DNA of 64,000 nt from Archilochus colubris (Eukaryota > Chordata > Aves > Apodiformes > Trochilidae): positions 106,965,054-107,029,053 of the forward strand of contig CM041083.1 in NCBI GenBank assembly GCA_023079485.1. The letters run 5' to 3'. Shown piece by piece: positions 12,251 to 25,948 of the stretch (position 1 is its first letter; each line of letters starts with the position of its first letter). The notes beneath the pieces are model-generated. The model was not told the DNA's origin and did not search any database. It saw nothing but the letters and a program-made list of their open reading frames with translations. A program made the translations under genes and the position numbers.

Positions 12251-15200
12251 TTAAGAAGAGAATAAATGATCAACCAGGCACAAATGCCCTACATATGAGA
12301 ACAGAGTAGTTTAAGCTATATATAAGAGAAACCTGGTCTCCTTTGCAGCTTCATTATTTAAAAAACTATGAAAAAATTGCTGGTATGCCACCAGTGAAAC
12401 AAAGCTCATATTAATAAACTCATTGCTTTCAATTCTTTTTGTTTGCAGTACTGGAGATTATTCTTCTCAACACTTTAAAGCACTTGCCTGTTTGGGCTTC
12501 AGGGTCATTCTTTCCCTGCCCTTGTGTGAGCAGTGTGGTGGGCAGGCAGGGTAGCAGTGAGGGCAGGTGCTGCATTTTTCAGGTTTTTATTGGGAACCAT
12601 CAGCCTTTGCCTGGTGCAAAATCGGGACTGGGTCTTGGAAGGCGCTTCCTTGATGAGCTGCATCGTGGGTGGTGGCTGCTCTGACAGACACTCTACTACG
12701 GGTTAGCTGCTATATTTAAACACCTACATCAGCATCTAAGGTCTTGTTGTTTAGGTCACTGAATGCAGAGGAAGGTATCTGGTGTTAAGTACCCACATTA
12801 CTATGCCCTGTGTGCTGTCTGCCCTTTTCCAGCATTTCCTGTGACTTGCTCCGTTCATCTCCCTCTTCGCTGTCTAAGTCTTTATTCCAGCTGGGAATCT
12901 GATCCTGAGGAGGGAAGAGCACAAGTCACACGGATACACAGGGGATTCTGTAATTCTTTAGCGTCTCTGCTCTGAAACTGTGAGCTTGACAGAGATATTT
13001 ACATCAAATTTTGGTTTATGAATCTGTTGAGATAAATGGAGTCAGACGACAATAAAATTTCTGCAACAGAAAAAAGGCTCCAACCATTTCTAAAATCAGT
13101 TTATAAAGTTAAGAGGTAGCTTTTCATGCTTCACTGGGAAATGTCTATCAAAAAAGCAATGAAAATATTATTAAAGGGACAGTTTGTTGTGCATGGTACA
13201 AGCATTTAGCAGAAACCTTGTTTACTTTAATAATGGAACTATTGCTTCCACTGTCTGCCAAGACTCTTGTTAGACACATAAAAATTATTTTAGGAAGTTT
13301 ACAAGTATACTTTGTTTTTACGGGCTATGCTGTATTTTTTAAAATATGTATTAAATTCCAAGAGAACTCCAAGAGTACCATGCTACTCTATAATTAGATT
13401 TGATTGACTATGAACCTCATAAGTCTCCTGTAATGCTGTTGTGATAACTAAGATCTACCACTAGATTATGTAAGACACATGTTTACAAAGTCAGGGCATC
13501 ATACTAAGGTTATAAGAGAGTGGAAGATCTCTCAGGAAAGGAGAGCAAAACTCTCAGTTGCTCCCATCGAGCTGGCTTGAATTGTCTGGAGGAAAGAGAA
13601 CTGATTACTTACATAGTAAAACCAGGCTAACCCAGATCCACAGTTACAGAATAGCAAACAACAGGATCTCTTACTGTTTATTTCATGGATTCAGTAGAAA
13701 GTTTGTCAATATCACAGTGAGTTACTCAACAAAATACAAGGAAAAATCAGACCTTGTTAAAAATTGAGCACAGTAGACTAGACCATTAGTATCACTTGAA
13801 AGACATAGCTTTTGTACTATCTTTGTGAACAAAATCAGAGACGCTGTGTGCACATATTTTGCCTGCACAGGAAAATGAGGGTGGATGACACTGAAGCCTG
13901 AAATAAGCAGGATTAAAAGTAGCAACTGTTGCCATTAAATATAGCTTTCTTTGGCAGGGGTGTTTTTTGCTTATGTAGCAGGTATGCTTTTATATATATT
14001 ATTTTGTGTATGAACAGGATAGTTCATGAAGTTACAAGCTCGGGCTGTCCTAAGGAGAGATTAAAGTATGGCTGTCAGCTTCTGAGTGCAAACAGTATAA
14101 ATTCAAATTGAACTTGATTAAGGTCTGTTGTAATTAGTTGCCTTGGTGAACCAGAAAACACTTACCAAAAAATAGTATACAGACTTCATGGATGAAAAGT
14201 GCTCTCTACTGAGTATTCCAGCTCTTTACCACAGGAATGCCATCAAAGTAACATCTGCAACAGTTCCTATGGCCTGGCTGTAGGCGTTCAAAAAGCATTC
14301 TTGGTGGAATGGAGAGCAGAGAAAGACTGTTTGGTTAAGGTAAGGAAAATGGAAAATTCATGTAGGATGTGTTAGAGGAATTAAGTTTTACTTTATGTAC
14401 ATCTCAGGGGCAGAACAGATAGGACCAAGAACCACCATTTGAAGGAAAGTGCTAGCATGATAATAGGTTATAAAAACCCGCCTTCAATAAAACCAAAGTG
14501 AAAATGACAAAAATGTTTATAATCCTTGGTGAGGCTCTGGGCCATCTTTACAAATGAGACAGGGTATTTAAGTTTTTCTAGGCAGGACTGAGCATTGCAG
14601 AGCTTTCTTGTGGTAACAGGGGACTAGACCAATTGAGTTTGCAGGTTCCACCCATTCCCATTTTGATAGCATGGGCTAGTCAAGTAACCATTACTATTCT
14701 GTTATCATTTTCTTTTCTGCAGAAATATGTTAATACTTTATATGTCTGCTGGCTAGTTGTAGCTACCTCTTTTGAACAAGCAAGTTTTACCTGTTTCTGC
14801 TACTTTTTCAGGAGTTTGCTCTGATGTCTTCTGACTTTGTGCACTTTTTTGTGTCAAAAAAAGTAGGCTGTTAGACATATAAAATAGTTTCTCTGTGCTT
14901 TTGTGTTGGCTTGCATTTACTGGCAGGCAGCAAAGAACTCACCAGACCTACCCCTCATTTTTTTCTTCTGATTGAAGTAGAGGTATTTGTTAAATAATGA
15001 ATGCATAAGCCTGCTTCATGTCCTATCAGACATGATTAATGGATGCCATAGGTACTAGTTCTAAAACCTTCCTTCAGAATTACAAAAGAGCAAAGCAAAT
15101 TGTTCAGCTATCTAGCCATTTAAAACCCTAATTAAATTTACATTTCAAAGTAAAAATACACTAAAAAAATTAAAAATAAAAAATCTTGGTTGAATAGCAT

Positions 15201-16649
15201 CAGGCAAGACTGAAAAGAATTGTATGAAGAGAATATTAGTAAATTCATTGTGCCTTTTGCAGTCAGTTTGAGTGATAAAATATCAATGTAAGAAAAAGGA
15301 AGGGGTTTGAAAGTCAGCAACTGGTTCTAAGTGGGAATTAGATACTAAGTCTCAGCATGACTAGATAATTTTTAGCTGTCTATATATATCTTTTGAGTGG
15401 GAAGTTGGAATATAGAAACTGAATGCTGCTTTAATTTTTAAACTGGTTTAAACCAGCTAGATTTTCAGAAACTATGTTAGAAGCAAAAGCAAGTTAGTTT
15501 TGTTTTGTTTTTTTTTTCTTTTGAAATCTCACTGTTTGGGGACTTTTCCACTGGGTACTGTTCAAAATTGTTTTATTGTGACACATTTGTTGTTTGCTGA
15601 TCTCTGGTAAATACCAGAGATGCTACTTTGGCTCACCCTTGCATTCTTGGATTAGAGCACTGAGACTTCTATATTCTGTCTTGTTAAATTTATGCTTATT
15701 ATTTGTGTAGCTACATGAATGGTACTATTGCTCATCCACACTGAAATGCAATTAAAAGGCCTTTTCTAGGGACCAGATTTATCAAGTAATGGACTGCCCT
15801 TTCCCTGGGGTCCCAAATTCTCTGAGCTCAGACAGAATATGACCATGTGCTGTGAAACAGTCCTGCCATAGCATTTTTACATTTAGAACATGGAAAACAA
15901 GTGTCTGGTTTAAAATTTTGGTGAGAAACCACATACCACCTACAAGTACTTGAAAGGTCTGTACATTAGTTACATCTGTGCAATGGGGTACACCTGAAGC
16001 CAAATTACCCTCCCTCCCAGATAAGAAACATTTTTAATTTTTGTCTCTGAATTATGTTTAGTAAAATATGAATTTCCAGTGTATCTAAAACAAGGTTTAC
16101 AAGATCATAAACATGAAAAGTCTGAAAGCTTGTGCTTTTCTTTTCAGAAAAATGTAATTGTAGGAATATTATACTACAGAGAAGAGTGAAAGTAGCACAA
16201 TAAGAAATAAAAATTATTCTACTTGCATTGTGAAAGGCAATTGGTTGTTCTTTGACTAGACAGTAAAGGAACTATTTTAAGTGCTTCCTTTTGATTCAAA
16301 CAGGTGGCTTAAGCATGCTATTTGGAGTTCACTTACAGTCAATTGATTCATAGCTAATAAATTAAAAATACAACACTTCCTGAAAGTATTACAGCCAAAA
16401 TGCGACAGTGAAGCCTGAAGCCTGAATAAGGTTGAATTCTTTTTAAGGAATAAAAAGCGGTGACATTTAACCTAACTGTATTTGCAAGACCTTGGTTGAA
16501 ATTCATGTGAAGAGTCCCAGGACAGAGTGGGTTTTTTTGCCCTATCTATTACCTCCCATGTGCACTGAAAAGTTTTGAATCTCACTGAAATAATGTTAGG
16601 TGAGGGGGTACAGTGCTTTTGTCTTCAGTGTGTCTTTTTTATCTGATTG

Positions 16650-16665
16650 GTTTTGTTTTGTTTTG

Positions 16666-16696
<31 letters not shown>
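16650..16696. repeat. (GTTTT)n microsatellite
   Basis: About nine perfect GTTTT units occur in the intron upstream of the 17533 exon. The reverse complement is AAAAC, the sort of repeat that grows from a degenerate A-tail. Confidence 0.9.
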
Positions 16697-16699
<3 letters not shown>

Positions 16700-16779
16700 T
16701 TTGCTGTCGTCCTTCTGCTCTCAATTCCACCTTCACATATCATGGAAATTGAAAACACTTTGCAAATATATCTCATTTA

Positions 16780-16900
16780 ACTCTTACAACATTTCTGCTT
16801 ACTAAGTAAATAGCCTTCTTCTATAGGAAATAGAGATGCAGAGAAACTGACAATGATCTTGAACAAACTACTTCCACCTCGAGGCATTGCTGGGTCAGAA
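16780..16900 (-). mobile_element. Possible MIR-like relic, minus strand
   Basis: ACTCTTACAACATTTCTGC followed by TAGGAAATAGAGATGCAGAG and AAACTGACAATGATCTTGAA recalls the inverted MIR order CTCACAACAACCC, ...GAGGAAACTGAGGC..., CAAGGTCA. The match is weak and only an alignment could settle it. Confidence 0.35.
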
Positions 16901-17532
16901 CCTATTGTGAAATCTTGGATGCACGGGAATCTGCAGATATACTCCTGTTGAGTTTAGGAGAAGCAGCCCCAGTGTCCCAGGTCAGGGACTTATTACTAAA
17001 AGGGTCCAGTCACATTTAGTAATAAACTGGAAGAATCTTTGCATCTGTGAAAAAAAGGGAGTTTTGTCAATAGCTTTCCATGTCTTTCCTTCTCGTCTTG
17101 CATAGTTGGAGAGAAAGTGCTGGTTTGCACTCAAATTACCCTCCTACTCAAGGATGCAAACATGCTCATGTTTTTTATGGGCATCAGCTTTAGCATTCTT
17201 GTACCACTGTAGCTAAAGAAGGGGGAGGTAAGGGAGAAATCTTTCTTTGAACAATCTCTAGGGATAGTTTGCAAAGCTGACAAGGGAAATTCTAAAAATC
17301 CTTACAAGGTTGGAAGGTTTCTGCATATTCTTCTGCAAGGAAGTGTTTATTCCTTTCTGCAAAAGGCCATCACTAGGAATATTTGGCCATATCCTGCAGC
17401 TGGGATTTAAAAAAAAATAAATCTTTAAGTATTCTCACAGGAATTAAGATTGTATCTTTCAAAATATGAATTTCCCCTAATAGTTAATTCAAAATCAGTA
17501 AAGATATATATTTTTTTCTTCTTTTCTTAAAG

Positions 17533-17648
17533 CCACTGCCTCCTTGTCATGACTCTAAGGAATCTATGCAGGTATACAAACAGCACTGCAAAATAGCAGA
17601 AGAGTACCATGAGGTCAAGAAAGAAATTGCTCTGCTGGAAGAAAGAAA
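17533..17648 (+). CDS. MAP3K7CL: MAP3K7CL coding exon (TAB2/3-binding-like region, first half)
   Basis: This 116-bp exon starts on a codon boundary after the acceptor TTAAAG and ends two bases into a lysine codon before the donor GTGAGT. It encodes 38 residues from [12 protein letters not shown] through [16 protein letters not shown] to IALLEER. This follows human MAP3K7CL closely and resembles the C-terminal segment of TAK1 (MAP3K7) that binds the adaptors TAB2 and TAB3. MAP3K7CL has no kinase domain, so any signalling role would be by binding or competition; that is inference from homology. The acidic/lysine-rich second half is the start of a coiled coil continued in the next exon. Codon phase agrees perfectly with both neighbouring exons. 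Confidence 0.95.
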
Positions 17649-18736
17649 GTGAGTAACTTTCCTCAAGTATTCAATGTTGTACATTTTCTTTGCAAAATCT
17701 TGTTTTAAACATGAGGGTTTCACGTGATATTTTCTGACCTTATACCTCTCCCTAACAGTCAGAGCACAGCAGTGGGGTCATTGGTCCACAGGATCAACTG
17801 GGACCACTAAGGATTGCTAAGAGTTGTCCTAGCTCTGGGCCCTCAGTAATACAAATGTGCCTTGAAACCTCTATTGAGAGCCTCCAGGTCATGTAACAAC
17901 CCAGCTCAGCTGGTGCAAGTCCCTTTTTTAGTTGTAAGGATTTTTTTCAACTGAACTGTACATGGTTCAATGAAGAGTATAATGGATCAATCCTCACATT
18001 TAGAGTACTTGACAACAGTAGTAAACATTTTTCTGTGAGGAGCATTGTCTTTATGTACATCGACATTTTAGGTGTTCTTACCTAAAATGCATAAGCTAGA
18101 GACCTTTTTTCTTGTCTATGGCCTATACTCATAACCTTGTTGTCTTTGCATGACTGTTAAAAGTCACTTTCTGACTCTCAGTCTGTTTCCATAAGAAACC
18201 TGAAAAAGAAATTCAGCAAGAGGAAAGCGGATGAGTAGTGAAAAATTTTAACAAACAACCAAGCCCAAGGAATAAGTGTTACTGCTAAGAAAACTTTCTC
18301 TTTCAAATGATTTTTGATTTTTACATTCATGCTGAAGGTGACTTCAAGTAGTGTTGTCTTCCTCAGGGAGACTTACCTCAGTGAAAATCTTTGAGACTTC
18401 TTGTGAAAATGAAGGCCATCATTCTTGAAAATGCTGTTTGAACAGACACATTTGTAATACAGCATCAGGGCCTGAAAAAGCTTTTTGAAAAGTTGGCTTT
18501 GAGTAGAAGGTATCTGTTTCATAACAAACTTCACACTACTGATCATGCAGATTCATCCAAATTTATATCCATGGGATTCTTCAGCTGTGAAAGCAAGATG
18601 ATGGGAGGGAAACTGTTGAAACTCTATAGCCTTACAAGTAAGAAAGACAAAGGTTTCCTTGAATCCAGACTATGCAGGGTAAGAAAGTGAGACTTGTCCT
18701 TATTGGGGTTGATAGTTACAAACACAATGTACTTAG

Positions 18737-18800
18737 AGAGAATCACATAATTTTCACAGTTGGAAAATACCTCTAAGACCACTGGGTCCAACCATAGTCA
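18737..18800 (-). mobile_element. Decayed CR1 LINE 3' fragment
   Basis: AGAATCACATAATTTTCACA, TTGGAAAATACCTCTAAGAC and GGGTCCAACC align in order with the inverted CR1 3' end (AATCAcAGAAT, TTGGAAgggACCTcTAAGA, TCCAACC). Many substitutions show that this is an older copy than those at 8957 and 11076. Confidence 0.7.
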
Positions 18801-21800
18801 GTTGTTGCCTAGAGAGTTGAAACTAGCTGAGTATTCCCACTACAGATCACCATCCACTGTAGGAGTCATGTGGAACTTTGATGCTGACAGACAAAGAAGA
18901 AAAAAACCAAGAAGAGATTAACATTTTCCCAGTGTTTGCATTTGATTAATTCATAATTAAACTTGGCCAATCAAAAGTAATTGGTGCTTTTAAAAAGATG
19001 TAGATAATTGATTCAAATGATTTTGCAATGATTTGTCAAATTTGATTGCCTAACCTGCTTACAGGTGCATTTAGCAAACAAGGGAATTCAGTAGAAACCA
19101 TGTTTGTCTTCTCTAAAAACCCAAACTGCATACAAAACATTAAAAGGCTGATTAAGTGCTTAACTTTCGATGTGTAAACTCAAAAGGTACCTGATGATAC
19201 CTTGGTATTTAGTCTACTAATATAAATGCATTGTTATTACTGACACATTCCTAAATCAGTTCTGCATGTTTATGAAGTAAGCTTGGAGCCCTTGAAAACT
19301 AGACTGTCATATGTAATCTTGTAGTTACTAGAATGAAAAAAAAATGCTGTTTGAATGCATTTTCATTCATTTATGGAGTCTGTGGTACTAACTGAATTAG
19401 AAATATTTTGCTGCTTGGGAATGGCAGGTACATGCACAAAATTGTTTACCTGAGCTCAAAACTATCCTAATCAGCATCTGAGCCTAGAAGTGAGGCTCTC
19501 AGCAATGGTTGTCTTGGATGAATTAAGGGGCTTCAGGCTGTCATTTTCCTTTGTTCTGCCAGTGGATACCAACATTGGAACATTGTGTGGAAGCTTCCAC
19601 CACTGCTGCCTTTGCTGAACCTGTTCTATGGATAGATGCCTCGGTGAATGTATGTTAAAACAAGAGTGAATGAAGCAGCAAATAGAATTATGTTATTGTG
19701 ATTCTTATGGGCCTCCTAATTACGTATTTGTGGTCTAACTATGCAAATGCTGTGTAGCTGTGAAATGCTTTAACATAATGTTTCAACATTACAAATATTG
19801 CAAACATTACAAAACCCCATGCTTTATCTTTCACCACCTCCCACATCTCTAAATTTGAATAAGTGGTCCTACAAGCACTGGAACTGAAGAGGCTTAATTT
19901 CCTACAGGTTGGTGCACTATGGGTATTTCATGTTGAGGTTTAAAAAGCTGCAGTTGCCAACTGAAACTTTTTTCCCCCACATGGCAACTTTTTTTATGAC
20001 CTCTTCTTCCAGGTAGATTCTCCATTCTGTAGTATTTTGGCGGTGTCATTGTACTGCCTTTCTTTCCACTGTGGGGTGTCTTTCCTTTCTGTAGCATCCT
20101 GTTTCTATAAAACTTTCCAAAAACTAATTTAGACCTCTTAAGTGCATAAAGTTTGGTTAAAATTGGAAGATGGATTATGAAGTTAGTAGGACACATGTAG
20201 CTTTACACATATCTAAGCATGCACAGACTGAACACATTAACCTTGATGTAAAACTAAATAGAGTGCAAGTGTGGAGGTGAGGGAGTAAGCAAGAAGTAAA
20301 GGAGAGTTTTGGTCTAGTGATCACTGATTTATACCTAAAATGTTTTCAGCAGTTACAGTTTAAAGTTAAAGGAAGGTTATTGATAGCATACATTGACTTA
20401 AGAGAAGAGTGGATTGCAGTGGCTACAGTGGCATGGTTATTGAATTTTCCATTCTCAGAAGGGAAGGATGCTTTGACTTTTTAGAAAAGTCTGATGAGAC
20501 ACACAGCTTTTAGCCACAAGAGCAATTATGATCAAATTGAAAAGATGGAGTTGTTTGCAGCTTTCTGAAATTTGTCCCTGTTGTAGGTGTCTTTATTTTC
20601 CTTTACATTCGAATTTGAATGTATGGAAATAAAGATGCACAACTGCCTATTACACCTGGTACCTATTGTCTATTTATTTTAAATATTATTTTGATAAAAA
20701 TGGACAAAGATAGAGGCTCAGGTGTTCTTCCACATACATTTTTCCTAAAGGTAACCAGAAGTGCTGTTGGCTCCTGCTTCTGCCAGTGCTCCAGACTTGC
20801 TCTCCACAGATCAACTCATCTGTGGAATTAAAATATCAAGTCAATGTGCCAATGTGCACGTGGAAAACTGAAGACAATGACTGGCAGGAAAAAAGCAGAA
20901 AATGGATTGAGCAATTTTTAAAATGTTTTTTTATTTTTTAATTTTGTAAATTATTGGTTAGGAGGAAGAAATAGTGTTAAGATCCAACCTCCCAAGTTCA
21001 TTGCAATCTTTTATATATGAAATAATACATCCTGGTATATTTCTCAAGGATGTATCTTTAAGAAATACAACTTTAAAAAATGTTGTTTTAAAATACTCAA
21101 CAACATTTACTCTTTTGCAGCTTTTCAAAAGCTTTTAATTCTGCTTAGCTTGACTCGTCTCTCACTGAAGTGGGAGGACCAAACGTAGCCAAAGTATAGA
21201 AAGGCAGTGGTGTGAAATGATAAGGGTTTGTTTTGATCAGGGGAAGAACAGAGCTTATTTGCTCCTTTCTTTTGTCTGTAGTGCAGATGCAATAGAATGT
21301 CCTAGGCTGGGAGTAAGAGATAAAACCACTATTTCACAAGAAAAATGGGAAATGAGGGAGAAAAGTGGGTTGCAGATTCAGAAAAGGAAAAATCAAAGAA
21401 CAAATCAAATAAGAAAAGGAAAAGAGTTACTCAAGAAACAGACAAAAGGAAGCAAGAAATTGAAACAATTTTAAAGAAGACTGAGTAGAATTTTTTTTTC
21501 TTTTGCTAATACAGAACATTGTAACTGTTCTTTGTTTGCTGTCTTCACTCAAACTCATCCCATTTGTGCCAGCAATATGTAGTACAAGGGACAAAGTCAC
21601 TCTGGCATGGGAGATATGATCATGATCAAAAAGAAAGAAAAGGGTGTGGAACTCAGAAGCACACCACATTTAGGTTACAGAAAGTAATTTAATTTATGTT
21701 CCAGAAACACACATGTATTTCCATAACAGATGTTTTTGGGTATCTAAGTTTGGGTGAAAGGGATGGGATGGCTGGTTATTTTGAGCACTTGTTATATTGC

Positions 21801-24460
21801 TATTACTAGATAATGACCCTGGATTATGTAGTTAAATATTAGAGTTGCCATGGTTGCTAGCTATATCTTATATTCTTAGCATTGGCTGGTTTTCTCTTAT
21901 CCCTTCTCAGACAATTCATGTATAACTCTCCAGAAAACACAATTTGATCACCACCTGGTTTAGAATCCCTCATTTTCTTTGCCAGGGATACGATTTCTTT
22001 TCCTTCTATACCTTCTCTTGCACATACTACAGCCAATGTGCAGTGGAGGTGTCTGCTTAATTTTGTGGGGTCCTTTCCTATGCTTTAACATGCTCTCATA
22101 ACTGTAGGACTTTCTACGGTCTCAAGTCCAGATGCTTTCTCCAAGTACACTATTTCTGAAGAGGAATGTCTTTCCCAACACTGTTGAGAGAGGTAGTCTT
22201 CAGGCTCTCAGTTGAAAAGAGATTGGTGTAAACCATAAAGGCAACCTTTTATCTTGACAATCTTCCCAATCTATATCTGATTATTTATCATCTTCTGTGT
22301 ATCCAATATGTACCTTACTTGCTGAATATTGGAATTCACAGCTTTTTAAATACAAGAGAAATCTCAACTTGTCCCATTACATTGATGGAGTATTACGTCC
22401 AAGACGCATTTTCATTTACGTTTATTAAACAGGCTTTCTCATAATTTAAAAATCAGCCTTTGAACAAGAAAGTGCACCAATTACCTTACAGGGTCTCATG
22501 ATTCCTCTGACATGAAAGCCATATGGAATACAGGAAGAATAAATTACCTTATGGTCAGAACACAGAGACACAGCTGGGGAAAATGTGTAGTACCACAAGA
22601 TGCATGATTCTGAATATGGTGTTCATAATAGAGGAGAGGCAATTCTGCCTCTTTGCACTGTGGTAGCTTCTTTCCTTGAGTCCAGTCCATCTTCATATAC
22701 ACTTACCTCCAGAGAGATATATCTCTTTCATCTGTCATTTTCTTGGGATTTATTAATTGTGAATATTACTGCAAAGGAATTCTGTTCTCCGCATAGTCAG
22801 TCATTAAGGCTAGGACATGAGAAATAATTTCCCTAAGACTATGGTGGGCTTTTCTCCTTCTCTGATATGGCTTATGGTTTAGTGGTTTATAATGCAAATC
22901 ACACTCATCTTCCCACCCAAGTGCCTTCTAAAAAAAAGAACACTTAAAGTGTACATTACAGATCGTCTCAAAGTTTCAAGTGCCTTAGAACCATTATAGA
23001 AAATACCTTATCAATGCTGTTAATATCTAAACTCAGGGTAACCATTAACAGCAAATACAGATTACACAGTGCTAGGTCTATTTATTAAGCATCCATAACA
23101 AAAGCTAGATGGTGCAAGGGCTTAGTATGGTGTTATTTAACCTCTGGAAGCTAAGTTCAAATCCTGGATTAGATCAGAAGCAAATGTTAGTTACTGTCCT
23201 CATCCTTTTGTGAGCTTCATAAACCACACCATTCATAACATTTAGCAATTCCCTGGTACTCTAATTTTAGACCTCTGTGGCAGGCTGGCAGCATTTGACT
23301 GAAACATCACCCTACCCTGTAAACAGGTGTTGATCCTGATGGGAAGGGAATAAGTAGGTTCTGCTGACTCAGAAGCGGGCAATTTTACTACCTCATTTGC
23401 AAGGACATTGCTTTCTGCGAGGGAGGTCCTAGAGCATGGACTACAGCAATCAGTGTATTTTGATCTTAATGCATTTATTTTTTGTTTAATAGCAAAGCTA
23501 AACCCAGGGCAAGGGGGAGGCAGGAAGTTATCTGTGCTGCTTAGGTGCTACTGGAGAGCAGCATAAGAGCCGTGCCTGCACACAGCCTCATCTTATCAAA
23601 TCAGGACTGACATTCATTAATAGAGCTGTCTGAGTTTCCACACTGTCTGTCTATGCCACTCCTGGCTGAAGTCCAAATGGAGCACTTAGTAACTTTATTT
23701 TACACATACCATAGAAGTCTCCAAGGAAAAAGGCTTACCTGCACTTAAGATGCTGATTACTTATTAGTAACTGCATCTCCTGTTAAGAACCACCGTGTAA
23801 GTGTAAGAAAAGTAAGGAGGAATGATTCTAAATTAATTTGCTAGGAACACTTCTGAGTCAACAGTCTGTTGGTTGTAAGAGCTTAACTTAATCCTTCAGT
23901 CCAGCATTGCACAAGTGGAATAATTGCTAAGAAATATTGTTGAAGCTGTCTTTTGATCCTAAGAGAAAAAATTCTTCAAGAGGATGCTTTAAGAAACTGA
24001 AGTGATTAAAACTGCTGGATTTTTCTCATTGTCCCCAGATGCATTTCTCATTCTCTAAAGCATACATGCAATCACTCCTTTGTGACCTATAGTCCCATTA
24101 ATAGGAGCTGGAATACTGAACTGCCTAGCAAGACCTGTTCATCTTGGTCAGTTTGAAAACTGGTTGATCTAGCATGGCCCAAGCAAAGAGAAATGCATTT
24201 TTTAATGGTTTGCTGCTTTTGAATTTTTTCCAACTACATTGTACCAAATGTTAATAGGATTCTGCTGAACAAAAATATGCCTTTTATATTCTCTCTTGAA
24301 GACCAGACTGAATACGTTTCACCTGGTGAAAGGAAAGAGAAGAGTCTTTGCTGCAGCATAGCTGCTATGCGTTACTTCAGTGGCATAAAACAAAGAGAAA
24401 GTGATCATATTGCATATTGAGCTACATGAGGGTTTGTACGCACTGCAACTAACTCTTCTT

Positions 24461-24534
24461 TTTTTTTTTTCTTTGTTTTTTTCATTTTTTCTGTTTTTCT
24501 GTTTTTTTCTTTTTTTTCTTTCTTTTTTTTTTTC
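24461..24534. repeat. T-rich low-complexity tract
   Basis: A 74-bp tract of T with scattered C and G reads on the minus strand as a lysine/glutamate-rich frame (24405-24656), which is an artefact of composition. Confidence 0.85.
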
Positions 24535-25910
24535 AATGAGGAATACAGCTGGGAGAAATGAGTGTGCCAGAGGTCTCTTCTAACTTGTGACTCCTTGAAC
24601 CACAGTAACTGAGACTGCAAACAGTCAGATAAACCATGGGCAAACTGTGCTATCACTGAAAGCTGCAGTAAAGACAGAGGGAGATCAGACTGACCCTAAA
24701 GGAAGGCCAGATGGAAGTATTTTGCAAAACCCAGCTGCTTACAGTTTTGCTGCTGTAAAGGGATCAGCAAATACTGAAATGTTACAATTTCATAAATACT
24801 CTAACCTGTGGCAATAGAATAACCAATCTGTAGGAGTTTTCTGTCTCAAAGCTCTGGTCCATCTTAACAAGAGGCCTCCTTTAAAGACTGCAGCAAGAGC
24901 TCTCCACTTTCAAGGCATTACATCTTCCCACTGATGACTTACAATCATTGTTTTGGCATGACTGAGAAATCAAGTCACAGGGCTATGAACAGTTAAAGAT
25001 TAACTAATCTCTGAGATAGAATGATCAAAAGAACTCAGAAGCTTTTAGAAGAGACTTCCTGTAGAAGGGGTGAATAAATGGTTTGACTTAAAGGGGAAAA
25101 AAGCCAGAAGCTAGGCTAGCCTGCTGGGTAACAAAGTGGGGAGCGATTAGATACCTTGTGAGTTACTCATGGCTTCAGTGTGTTTTGTTTTAGGACCTCT
25201 TTTATCTTAACTTGTGCTGAGGTAATTTCAGTTGATACTATACAGTGGACTCCAGATCCTGGCCAGCTCTGGGAACAGAGGGCACTGTGTGACTCCATCC
25301 AGAAACAAGCAACAGCTTGAATCTTTCTGTGTCTGCTCATAAAAAGACCAGGAGGGGTCAGGTTTGCAGCTCTATTACTCCTCCTCACCAGTATGGTGAA
25401 AATCTGAGCATAAACACATTGGAGAAACAACATATGTAGCTCAGATTCACTTGCTTATTATGTATTAGAATATTTTTATTATGTAGCAGAGAAAAGCAAA
25501 CCAGGTGTACTTCACAGAGTTTACTGATAAAGCTCACCAACCAACCAAAAAAGCCTCACTCTCTTTCAAATATGTATGGTATTAAGGGAAAAATTAATTA
25601 CTATTCTTCTGGCAAAATATTAGCATGAGATCTCTAGGAACTTAATTATCCTACCCGTGAATTTCATGTTCATCTCTTACTGAAGTTGGAGATACTTGAA
25701 ATCTTCAGTATCTTTCAGGTTTGGTCGCTGAGCAGCAAACCTATCACAAATTATGGCAGCTTCATCTTCTAAAAGGAAAAGAAAGATTCCAACAAATTAG
25801 CTTTCTAGGCTTCTACATCACAACAGCTTTGGTAATACCGTGTTAACAACCGATTGACCAGCTCTAACCTAAAACATGATAAGAAATTTTTGCCGTTTTT
25901 AATCTTTGGG

Positions 25911-25936
25911 TTTGTTTGTTTGTTTGTTTGTTTTTT
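25911..25936 (+). repeat. (TTTG)n at the last MAP3K7CL acceptor
   Basis: Five TTTG units followed by TTTTTT lie at -38 to -13 from the terminal exon. The tract occupies the place of the polypyrimidine tract and, since it is a microsatellite, its length could vary between individuals. Confidence 0.85.
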
Positions 25937-25948
25937 CATATTTGTCAG

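Larger units (their letters stand above)
8488..17532 (+). other. MAP3K7CL intron (phase 0)
   Basis: This intron of about 9.0 kb joins the donor GTAAAC at 8488 to the acceptor CTTAAAG at 17532, interrupting the frame exactly between codons. It contains two CR1 3' ends in opposite orientation (8957-9126 and 11076-11207), MIR-like relics (9885-10075 and 16780-16900) and a GTTTT microsatellite. No additional exon was recognised; the short open frames inside it have no family resemblance. Confidence 0.8.
17649..25948 (+). other. MAP3K7CL intron (phase 2)
   Basis: This intron of 8.3 kb runs from the donor GTGAGT at 17649 to the acceptor TTTGTCAG ending at 25948 and splits a lysine codon AA/A. It contains a decayed CR1 fragment (18737-18800), a T-rich tract (24461-24534) and a (TTTG) repeat close to the acceptor. 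I saw no extra exon. The frames at 19894-20196 (minus) and 21217-21474 (plus) have no recognisable product. Confidence 0.85.

Noticed and set aside
23100..23240. GTTCAAATCC-like B-box suggesting a tRNA-derived SINE
   Set aside because: Only the B-box-like words AGTTCAAATCC match; no A-box at proper spacing and no recognisable body, so not called.
25854..25948. In-frame ATG extension upstream of the last MAP3K7CL exon
   Set aside because: The extension is intronic: it contains the TTTG repeat and the TTTGTCAG acceptor, and the conserved protein begins exactly at the splice junction.
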